Assembly (NCBI GenBank): GCA_017542475.1 | Contig: JAFXXD010000016.1 | Coordinates: 1-64,000, forward strand | Length of the DNA stretch: 64,000 bases | Direction of reading: 5' to 3' | Source: Ruminococcus sp. | Lineage (GTDB): Bacteria; Bacillota; Clostridia; Oscillospirales; Ruminococcaceae | In this document: one piece after another, positions 57,596-64,000 of the stretch | Numbering within the stretch: the stretch's first letter is position 1 | Layout: every line of letters starts with the position of its first letter | The notes under the pieces: model-generated | Told to the model about the DNA's origin: nothing | Database searches by the model: none | The model's input: the letters and a program-made list of their open reading frames with translations, nothing else | Translations under genes and position numbers: made by a program

Positions 57596-59596
57596 TTATT
57601 CAGCATCCTCAGCAGGAGCTTCCTCAGCGGGAGCCTCCTCTGTCTCAGCTTCCTCGTCAGCTGCGTCCTCGAGGAGAGCGCGTATCGAGATGCTTATTCT
57701 CTTTGACTCGGTGTCGATGTCGATGATCTTAACGTCAACAACGTCGCCTACAGTGAGGATATCCTTTACGTTCTCGACCTTCTTGTCAGCGATCTGAGAG
57801 ATGTGGATAAGACCGTCAACGCCGTCGATGATCTGAGCGAATGCACCGAAGCTTGTGATGGAAACGATAGTAGCCTTAACTACATCGCCTACCTGATACT
57901 TCGAGAGGAATACCTCCCACGGGTTGTCCTCAGCCTTCTTGAAGCCGAGTGAGATGCGGTTCTCCTCGCGGTTGAGATCCTTGATGTATACTTCGATAGT
58001 GTCGCCTACATTTACGACCTCGCTGGGGTGCTTGATGCGCTTCCATGAGAGCTCGGAGATATGTACCATACCGTCGATACCGCCGAGGTCAACGAATGCA
58101 CCGAAGCTTGTGAGGGACTTTACCTTGCCCGAGAATGTCTGACCAACTTCAGCAGACTCCCAGAACTTAGCTCTTGCCTCTTCCTTCTTAGCGCTGTCAA
58201 CATCCTTGATGGAGCCGACTGCTCTCTTCTTGCCGCCCTCTTCAACTTCCTTGATCTTGAACTGGACCTTCTGCTTGTTGAGCTGCTCGAGATCGGTACC
58301 TCTTGCAAGGCCTGTCTGTGAAGCGGGGATGAATACTCTTACGCCGAGGTAGTTAACGATAACGCCCTTGTTGACGATACGAGTAACAGTGCCCTCGAGA
58401 ACAGTGCCGTCCTCCTTAGCCTTTACGATAGTATCGTAGCCAGCCTGCTCGTCTACCTTTCTCTTGGAAAGGGCAGCAGTACCGTCAGCGTCATTTACCT
58501 TGACAACGATGAGCTCGATCTCATCGCCTACGGAAACGATGTCCTCGGGCTTCTTTGTGGGGTCGTCCGTGAGATCCTCGAGCTTAACGTAGCCTGTGTG
58601 CTTTGTACCGAGGTCTACTGTTATTTCAGCGTTGTCTACACCGACAACGATACCCTTGACTTTCTCTCCTGTATGTATTTTTTTGAATGATTCATCGAGT
58701 GCCTGAGCGAAATCGATCTCCTCATCCGAGTTTGCTGTGAGATTTACATTCTCTGTCATAGTGGTTTGTACCTCCTTGATTATATATGCGGGAGTCGAAG
58801 CACCTGCAGTGATGCCTATCCTGCCCGCACAGGGCAGCTTCAAAGATGAAAGCTCGTCCGAATTTTCTATGTGATACGTCTTGCAGTACCTGCTGCACAC
58901 CTCGTACAGCTTGACTGTGTTAGAGCTATGCCTGCCTCCTACAACGATCATGATGTCAGAGCTTTTAGCAAGCTCAGCCGCGTCTGACTGTCTTGTATCG
59001 GTCGCATTGCAGATAGTATCGAATATAACAATATCGGGATCGTTCTTTGGGATCACCTTTAAACACTCTTCCCATACTACTATATTATACGTTGTTTGCG
59101 CAACAAATGCAAGCTTTTTTCCCAAAAAATTATCATTTTTTTCAAAAAGGTGTTTTAGCTCAAAGTTATCCTTGAACACGTAATAATTTTGGTCACAATG
59201 TCCAATGATACCCTGTATCTCGGGGTGGTTGACGTCTCCCGCGATGAGCACAAGGTAGCCCTCCTTGGTCTTTTCGGCTACTATGCGGTGTATCTTCGAT
59301 ACGAACGGACAGGTCGCGTCGAGCATACGGTTGCCCTTAGCCTCTATCTGCTCGTATACGTCCCTGCCGACTCCGTGCGAGCGGATAACGACTGTCTCAT
59401 CGGGCGCGAGCTCGTCCACGGACTCTATCACCCTTGCGCCTCTCGACTTCATATCGTCCACGACGTCCTGATTGTGGATTATCGGTCCGAGCGTCGCCAC
59501 CTTCGAGTTCTTCTCAAGCTCGTTGTACACCATTTTCACGGCTCTGTCAACGCCGAAGCAGAAGCCCGCCGACGCCGCAACAGTTACCTCACGCAT
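57596..59596 (-). CDS. ispH: fused HMBPP reductase IspH and ribosomal protein S1
   Basis: 666 residues from the ATG at 59596 (GGAGG nine bases upstream). Residues 1-280 are IspH with the three Fe-S cysteines in GFCFGV, DATCPFV and TICNATDTRQ; it makes IPP and DMAPP in the MEP pathway. From about 310 four S1 RNA-binding domains follow (starts GEKVKGIVV, VLEGTVTRI, GQTFSGKVKS and GDVVKATIVS), then an acidic Glu/Ala tail. The IspH-S1 fusion is known in Clostridia. It overlaps plsC by 8 nt. Confidence 0.96.
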   Translation of the reverse strand: MREVTVAASAGFCFGVDRAVKMVYNELEKNSKVATLGPIIHNQDVVDDMKSRGARVIESVDELAPDETVVIRSHGVGRDVYEQIEAKGNRMLDATCPFVSKIHRIVAEKTKEGYLVLIAGDVNHPEIQGIIGHCDQNYYVFKDNFELKHLFEKNDNFLGKKLAFVAQTTYNIVVWEECLKVIPKNDPDIVIFDTICNATDTRQSDAAELAKSSDIMIVVGGRHSSNTVKLYEVCSRYCKTYHIENSDELSSLKLPCAGRIGITAGASTPAYIIKEVQTTMTENVNLTANSDEEIDFAQALDESFKKIHTGEKVKGIVVGVDNAEITVDLGTKHTGYVKLEDLTDDPTKKPEDIVSVGDEIELIVVKVNDADGTAALSKRKVDEQAGYDTIVKAKEDGTVLEGTVTRIVNKGVIVNYLGVRVFIPASQTGLARGTDLEQLNKQKVQFKIKEVEEGGKKRAVGSIKDVDSAKKEEARAKFWESAEVGQTFSGKVKSLTSFGAFVDLGGIDGMVHISELSWKRIKHPSEVVNVGDTIEVYIKDLNREENRISLGFKKAEDNPWEVFLSKYQVGDVVKATIVSITSFGAFAQIIDGVDGLIHISQIADKKVENVKDILTVGDVVDVKIIDIDTESKRISISIRALLEDAADEEAETEEAPAEEAPAEDAE

Positions 59597-60218
59597 TGTC
59601 CTTTTCCTCCTTGACCTTTTGCTCGGGAGCTCCCTCAACGAGCTCCTTAATGTCCGCCATATAGCGGTTCTTCAGCTTCACGAGCTGTCTCGGGTTCGGC
59701 TCGTCCGCAGGCTCGACATAGTCCTTCGGGTCTATGGGCTTGCCGAATTTGACCGTCACTCTCGTGCGGAATTTCAGCTTCTCGCCGAAGACGATACCCA
59801 CGGGTACTACCCGTCTGTCAGCCTTCGCGGCGATAAGCGCCGCTCCCGCGTGTCCCTTGCCGACCTTACCGTCCTTCGAGCGCGTACCCTCGGGGAATAT
59901 CATCAGACTGCGCCCGCTGTGGAGCCTGTCCACAGCCGTATCAATGACAGCCATATCGCCCTTGCCGCGCGATACGGGGAAGGCTCCGAGCGTGCGTATC
60001 AGCCACGCGAACAGCTTCTTCCGAAAAAGCTCCTCCTTCGCCATAAAAGCGTACTTGCCGACAGCTCCCGCTCCCACGAGTGGCGGGTCTGCATTCGAGC
60101 GGTGGTTCGAGGCGTAGATGACCTCCTCCCCGCGCGGGATATTGTCCCTGCCCTCGTAGTGCAGGTTATACATTATGCGGAAAAACAGCCGCACAAAGAA
60201 TTTAGCGATATAATACAT
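59589..60218 (-). CDS. plsC: 1-acyl-glycerol-3-phosphate acyltransferase
   Basis: 209 residues. An N-terminal hydrophobic segment, the acyltransferase box NHRSNADPP (the usual NHxxxxD with Asp seven residues on) and FPEGTRSKDG for glycerol phosphate binding. It acylates lysophosphatidate to phosphatidate at the membrane. The order cmk-plsC-ispH-rpsA is common in Clostridia; here a GNAT gene lies in between. Confidence 0.94.
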   Translation of the reverse strand: MYYIAKFFVRLFFRIMYNLHYEGRDNIPRGEEVIYASNHRSNADPPLVGAGAVGKYAFMAKEELFRKKLFAWLIRTLGAFPVSRGKGDMAVIDTAVDRLHSGRSLMIFPEGTRSKDGKVGKGHAGAALIAAKADRRVVPVGIVFGEKLKFRTRVTVKFGKPIDPKDYVEPADEPNPRQLVKLKNRYMADIKELVEGAPEQKVKEEKDNA

Positions 60219-60666
60219 CTGTCCGACCCTTTCTGATGTGTTTTGTCATTTTCAAGCGGCTCTCGTCCTCGTCGGTGACGGCGTATCCGAGCCGCTGATA
60301 CAGGTATCTTGCCGCGGTGTTGGTCCTCTCGACGTGCAGAGCCGCAGAAGAGACGCTGCTGTCGGCTGCATACCGCTCCGCGAATTTTATCAGCTTTGTC
60401 CCTATGCCCATTCCGCGAAAAGCCTCGGTCACCGACAGGTCGTCGAGGTAGACGTAGTCGGGGTAGACCTCGACCGAAATATAGCCGACCACTTCACCGT
60501 CCGAAACAGCGACGTATATCACGTCTCCGCCGCCGAAGAACTTATCGAGGTAGCCGCTCTCGTAGCCCTCGGTCTCATCGTCGCCGACACTTGCGAGCAT
60601 ATCCGCGAAAAGCCGCTCTATTACAGGGATATCTGCGGGGACAGCCCGCCTGTACGTGACTTTCAT
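60202..60666 (-). CDS. GNAT-family N-acetyltransferase
   Basis: 154 residues. GNAT fold with the acetyl-CoA loop in FRGMGIGTKLIKFAE (Q/RxxGxG/A) and a C-terminal NTAARYLYQRLGYAV. The substrate is unknown. It overlaps plsC by 17 nt and touches cmk by 1 nt, so it is tightly coupled in the operon. Confidence 0.9.
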   Translation of the reverse strand: MKVTYRRAVPADIPVIERLFADMLASVGDDETEGYESGYLDKFFGGGDVIYVAVSDGEVVGYISVEVYPDYVYLDDLSVTEAFRGMGIGTKLIKFAERYAADSSVSSAALHVERTNTAARYLYQRLGYAVTDEDESRLKMTKHIRKGRTDVLYR

Positions 60667-61328
60667 CAGCCTATCTTGCTCTCGATGACCTTGACGATAG
60701 CCTCCGCAGACTCCTCAAGGTTGAGGGTGGTCGTGTCCACGAGAACAGCGTCCTCCGCCTGCTTGAGCGGAGATATCTCGCGGTGCATATCGGCGTAGTC
60801 GCGCTTGATGATGTCCTGAAGTATCTCATCATACGGCGGGCAGTCGGGCTTCTCGGCGAGCTCCTTGTAGCGGCGGTTAGCGCGCTCCTCAGCAGAAGCG
60901 GTGAGGAAGATCTTCACGTCCGCATTCGGGAGCACGACCGTACCGATGTCTCTGCCGTCCATGATGATGTTGTTCTCGCGTGCTATCTTCTGCTGTGTCT
61001 CGAACAGATAAGCTCTTACCGCGGGAATGGCGGAAGTGCGCGACGCCGCCATAGATATAGCGGGAGTGCGGATAAGGTCGGAGACGTCCCTGTCGCCGAG
61101 GAAGACGCGCTGAGCGCCGTCCACGAAGCGGAGCGAAACGTCCGCACCCGCGAGAGCCTTTTCGATGTCCTCGTCAGCGATGTTATTCTCGGTTATATAG
61201 AGAGCCACTGCGCGGTAGAGCGCGCCCGTGTCCACGTAGATGTAGCCGAGCCTTGCCGATACCATTTTAGCGATAGTGCTCTTGCCTGCACCTGCAGGTC
61301 CGTCGATAGCGATGTTGATAGTTTTCAT
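60666..61328 (-). CDS. cmk: cytidylate kinase
   Basis: 220 residues. P-loop GPAGAGKSTIAK near residue 9, YVDTGALYRAVAL for CMP binding, and DGRDIGTVVLPNADVKIFLTA. It phosphorylates CMP and dCMP. First gene of the cmk-GNAT-plsC-ispH/rpsA operon; GGAGG precedes the ATG. Confidence 0.97.
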   Translation of the reverse strand: MKTINIAIDGPAGAGKSTIAKMVSARLGYIYVDTGALYRAVALYITENNIADEDIEKALAGADVSLRFVDGAQRVFLGDRDVSDLIRTPAISMAASRTSAIPAVRAYLFETQQKIARENNIIMDGRDIGTVVLPNADVKIFLTASAEERANRRYKELAEKPDCPPYDEILQDIIKRDYADMHREISPLKQAEDAVLVDTTTLNLEESAEAIVKVIESKIG

Positions 61329-61462
61329 TTTTATATTCCTCCAAATTTATTATTCACTCTTATATGCGGGACGCTGTCCCACACCCTGCCTAAGGCTCTG
61401 CCTTAGGAATCCGCTGGGACTCTGTCGGGGAGCGCACTCCCCGAACCCCTAATTACGAGCCC

Positions 61463-61513
61463 GCTCGCAAGCTCGCTCACTCTTTACAAAAGGCTCAGTC
61501 TGCTTTCGGCGGG
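61463..61513 (+). repeat. dispersed 51-bp repeat (CTCGCAAGCTCGCTC family), copy 3
   Basis: Starts GCTCGCAAGCTCGCTCACTC and ends GTCTGCTTTCGGCGGG. It is preceded by palindromes GCGGGACGCTGTCCC-like, AAGGCTCTGCCTT and GGGGAGCGCACTCCCC, as near copy 2. Confidence 0.8.
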
Positions 61514-61532
61514 TAGCAATTATGATAGCGCC

Positions 61533-62069
61533 TTACTGCTTGTTTTTCAGCAGCTCGGTCACCGAAATCACTAAATCGGTCAGCACCGCTCCCGAGGCGA
61601 GCACCGAAAAGCTGATACATACGGCTTTCGGGAGCTTGTCGCAGAGCTTCCCCGACAGCGGGTGCAGCCAGAAGAAGTACCCGACAGCCAATATGCCGAA
61701 TATGGCGCTTGACACAAGGCTCGACCTGTCCTGTATCGAGCCGAACCAGCCCTCATACGTCCAGAACTGCCTGTGGAAGATGAACTCCAGCAGATACGAC
61801 GCTCCGAGCTCGAACGCGGTAGTCACCACAGCCGAGAATATGAACACGAATACGGGGTGTCTCTCGCGCTCGCCGAGCATAGCGAGCAGTATGAACGCTC
61901 CCACCGCGTAGATAGGCACTATCGGCAGGTGGAGTATGCCGCGGTTGACGAAGTGGCGGTACAGGATATACACGGTCACGACCTCGTATACCCAGCCGAA
62001 CAGTCCCGCGGCCACGAATTCAAATATATAGCGGAATATCCGCTGACTCAAATCTCTTTTCATAGGCAC
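61533..62069 (-). CDS. CmpB-family membrane protein (putative ABC transporter type IV)
   Basis: 178 residues, about four to five membrane segments. It matches the ABC_trans_CmpB family by the head FEFVAAGLFGWVYEVVTVYI, the loop NRGILHLPIVPIYAVGA and a middle W-x-Y region (FWTYEGWFG). Despite the family name no ATPase is nearby and the role is unknown. It starts at a GTG touching the flavoprotein stop, or at an ATG 6 bp later (62063). Confidence 0.82.
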   Translation of the reverse strand: MPMKRDLSQRIFRYIFEFVAAGLFGWVYEVVTVYILYRHFVNRGILHLPIVPIYAVGAFILLAMLGERERHPVFVFIFSAVVTTAFELGASYLLEFIFHRQFWTYEGWFGSIQDRSSLVSSAIFGILAVGYFFWLHPLSGKLCDKLPKAVCISFSVLASGAVLTDLVISVTELLKNKQ

Positions 62070-63290
62070 TCACAAGTAAAGCGCCGCCGCGTATGCGGTC
62101 GAGAACGCGATCTGCAGGTTGAAGCCGCCCGTGTAGGCGTCCACGTCGATGACCTCGCCCGCGAAGAAAAGTCTGCGGCAAAGCTTCGACTCCATTGTCT
62201 TCGGGTCTATCTCCTTCACGGAGACGCCGCCGCTCGTAACGATAGCCTCGTCGATAGGACGGAAGCCCGATATCCTCACAGGGAAAGCCTTTATCAGCTC
62301 GCCGAACCTGCGCCTCTGCTCCTTCGTTATGCCGTTGACCTTCTGCTCAGGCGCTATCCCCGACAGCCTCACGACTACGGGTATCAGCTTCGCGGGCAGC
62401 AGCTTGCGTATGCCGTTGATAAAGTCGCGGTTGAGGTTCTCGGCGAAGTCGCGCTGTATCCGCGCGTCGAGCTGCTCGGGTGTGAGCGCGGGCTTGAGGT
62501 CGATGACGAGCCTGTACCGATTCGGCTGCATATCGCGGATATGGCTGCTCGCACTCAGCACGAGCGGACCGCTCACGCCGAAGTGGGTGAACAGCATCTC
62601 GCCGAGCTCCGAGAATATGCGCTTGTCGCCGTCATACAGCGAGAGCGTGACGTTTCTCAGCGAGAGCCCCATCATCTCCGCGCAGTATTTATCGGGCGAC
62701 ACCAGCGGCACAAGGCTCGGCTTCAGCTCCGTGACGGTGTGACCCGCACTCTCCGCGAGGGTGTAGCCGTCGCCCGTCGAGCCCGTATTCGGGTACGACT
62801 TGCCGCCGCACGCAATGAGGACGCTTCCGCTTCGGAACTCCTCGCCACCCGCTTTTACTCCGACGCACGCGCCGTCCTCGACTATGAGGGAGCTCACGCG
62901 CCTGTGCACAATTTTCACGCCGAGCTGCTTCAGCTCGTGCCCGAACGCCGCAACTATGTCCTCGGCGTTGTCGCTTACGGGGAAAACGCGGTTGCCGCGC
63001 TCGGTTTTCAGCGGGACTCCCAGCTCCTCGAAGAAGCTCTTTGTCTCGTCCGCACCGAACATCGAAAACGCGCTGTACATAAACCGCGGATTCACGGGTA
63101 TATTGCGGAGGTGCTCCTCGGTCGGGGAATCGTTGGTGACGTTGCATCTGCCCTTACCCGTTATGCGGAGCTTCCGCCCGATGTTGTCGTTTTTCTCGAA
63201 AAGCAGAACGGACTTGCCGTACCTCGCCGCCCATACAGCCGCCATACAGCCTGCCGCTCCGCCGCCTATTATAATAGTATCAGTCATCAC
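62070..63290 (-). CDS. HI0933-family FAD-dependent oxidoreductase
   Basis: 406 residues. N-terminal Rossmann fold IIIGGGAAGCMAAVWAAR, the family phrase GRKLRITGKGRCNVTN, IACGGKSYPNTGSTGDGY in the middle and, near the end, FFAGEVIDVDAYTGGFNLQ. The YhiN/HI0933 family has unknown substrates. It overlaps the DUF3006 gene by 11 nt. Confidence 0.93.
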   Translation of the reverse strand: MMTDTIIIGGGAAGCMAAVWAARYGKSVLLFEKNDNIGRKLRITGKGRCNVTNDSPTEEHLRNIPVNPRFMYSAFSMFGADETKSFFEELGVPLKTERGNRVFPVSDNAEDIVAAFGHELKQLGVKIVHRRVSSLIVEDGACVGVKAGGEEFRSGSVLIACGGKSYPNTGSTGDGYTLAESAGHTVTELKPSLVPLVSPDKYCAEMMGLSLRNVTLSLYDGDKRIFSELGEMLFTHFGVSGPLVLSASSHIRDMQPNRYRLVIDLKPALTPEQLDARIQRDFAENLNRDFINGIRKLLPAKLIPVVVRLSGIAPEQKVNGITKEQRRRFGELIKAFPVRISGFRPIDEAIVTSGGVSVKEIDPKTMESKLCRRLFFAGEVIDVDAYTGGFNLQIAFSTAYAAALYL

Positions 63291-63495
63291 TGTCAGTCAG
63301 CAGTCGGTGGAGCTTCTCACGCACCTCTGCGCGGAGGTCGTCGGTGGCTTCGCGGTCAATCGAAAAACCGCCGTTGCTGTAGGTCACGACATCGCCCTCG
63401 CGAGCCGAGCTCGGGAGATGTGCGCGGTGGATATTTACCATGCCCTCGTCAGTCTCGAGCACGGCGTAGTCGCCCTCAAATCTGTCGATAGTCAT
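63280..63495 (-). CDS. DUF3006 protein
   Basis: 71 residues: MTIDRFEGDYAVLETDEGM start, then HRAHLPSSAREGDVVTY. DUF3006 proteins are small beta-rich proteins usually encoded next to ComEC-like hydrolases, as here. The ATG overlaps the upstream stop by 4 nt (ATGA). Confidence 0.88.
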   Translation of the reverse strand: MTIDRFEGDYAVLETDEGMVNIHRAHLPSSAREGDVVTYSNGGFSIDREATDDLRAEVREKLHRLLTDSDD

Positions 63496-64000
63496 CTGCT
63501 GCTCCTTTCCGCCGAGACGCGCAGACTGCTGCCGTCCGACGTGATAACTATATTCCCGCACAGGTCGGTGCGGTAGATATTGTCAGTGTAAGCCGACAGC
63601 CGCTTGATGACAGCGTCGGTGGGGTGTCCGTAGGGATTGCCCGCTCCGCAGGATATGACCGCTACCTCGGGACGTATCACACCGAGGAAAGCCGCCGTAC
63701 TCGACGAGCTGCTCCCGTGGTGACCGACCTTGTAGACGTTCACCCTTCCAAGCCTGCCGCCGTCGATCATCTCGCGCTCGGCAACACCCTCGGCGTCGCC
63801 CGTGAAAATGAAGCTCCTGCTCCCATGACGCATCACGATACCCACGGAGTAGTTGTTGATATCCTCGTATTTATCGCTGTTCGGAGCGATAATCTCGCAG
63901 TGGGCGTCGCCCACAGTGAACTCGCTCCCCGTGACAGCCTCCGTCAGCTTCACGCCGTGCTTTTCAGCAGCGTCGAGGAAGCGCAGGAAGTAAGAGGTCG
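63492..64000 (-). CDS. ComEC-like metallo-beta-lactamase protein (partial)
   Basis: The 5' end lies outside the window; the frame stays open to base 64000 and reads TSYFLRFLDAAEKHGVKLT at the edge. The visible part is the C-terminal half of a ComEC/Rec2-type metallo-beta-lactamase domain: NNYSVGIVMRHGSRSFIFTGD, then KVGHHGSSSSST, then VAVISCGAGNPYGHPT. These are metal ligands and the family's typical GHP ending. It may be a secreted nuclease-like hydrolase or the ComEC nuclease domain; with DUF3006 next to it the stand-alone hydrolase is more likely. Confidence 0.9.
   Translation of the reverse strand, partial: TSYFLRFLDAAEKHGVKLTEAVTGSEFTVGDAHCEIIAPNSDKYEDINNYSVGIVMRHGSRSFIFTGDAEGVAEREMIDGGRLGRVNVYKVGHHGSSSSSTAAFLGVIRPEVAVISCGAGNPYGHPTDAVIKRLSAYTDNIYRTDLCGNIVITSDGSSLRVSAERSSR

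Overview
The window looks like a chromosomal segment of a cellulosome-forming Ruminococcus (Oscillospiraceae, Clostridia), close to R. flavefaciens or R. champanellensis. Three large secreted polysaccharidases end in Thr-rich linkers and dockerins with paired calcium loops. The Gram-positive cell-division cluster, the SAM-I riboswitch, the IspH-S1 fusion and the consensus sigma-A promoters agree with this. The MurE DNPR motif suggests meso-diaminopimelate peptidoglycan. Species assignment is inference. No rRNA gene, intact tRNA gene, prophage, insertion sequence or CRISPR array was seen.

Layout. (1) 1-2540: AT-richer accessory segment with a leftward, overlapping TPR/Sel1 - J-domain - HIRAN operon, bordered by two copies of a 106-bp repeat that can fold as a cloverleaf. 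(2) 2697-9065, rightward: lipoprotein and radA, then a PL1-PL9 double pectate lyase with a dockerin. (3) 9270-12913, leftward: a diguanylate cyclase with a LacI-like sensor, and metK behind a SAM-I riboswitch. (4) 13269-20624, leftward: zinc-ribbon protein, TrmK-Nif3 fusion, RlmA-like methyltransferase, epimerase, AAC(3)-family protein, RqcH, 3-methyladenine glycosylase and an AraC regulator, mostly overlapping. (5) 20751-37845, leftward: SigH-like sigma factor, DivIVA-like hendecad coiled coil, and the division/wall cluster, transcribed as mraZ, rsmH, ftsL, ftsI/spoVD, murE, mraY, ftsW, murG, a hydrolase, murA, ftsQ and ftsZ. murC, murD, murF and ftsA are absent from it. (6) 38123-42200: operon of two class B sortases and a SpoIID-domain protein whose domain is circularly permuted. 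(7) 42394-45960: cysteine desulfurase, two paralogous membrane proteins and thiI. (8) 46198-48687, rightward: rpmG, secE, nusG, rplK and rplA, with two leaders that mimic the 23S rRNA L1 site. (9) 48687-56180: YhfC-family membrane protein, then two GH9 cellulases with dockerins, each with its own promoter and terminator. (10) 56371-64000, leftward: zinc-ribbon membrane protein, IspH-S1 fusion, plsC, GNAT, cmk, then a CmpB-family membrane protein, HI0933-family flavoprotein, DUF3006 protein and a ComEC-like metallo-beta-lactamase cut by the window edge.

Most long non-coding stretches are filled by two dispersed repeat families: short palindromes headed by GTAG (the REP architecture), and a roughly 51-bp element containing GCTCGCAAGCTCGCTC. 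The most unusual items are the permuted SpoIID/sortase operon, the hairpin-rich 370-bp spacer between ftsL and ftsI, the cloverleaf repeats beside the HIRAN/J-domain operon, and the family of GTAG palindromes.
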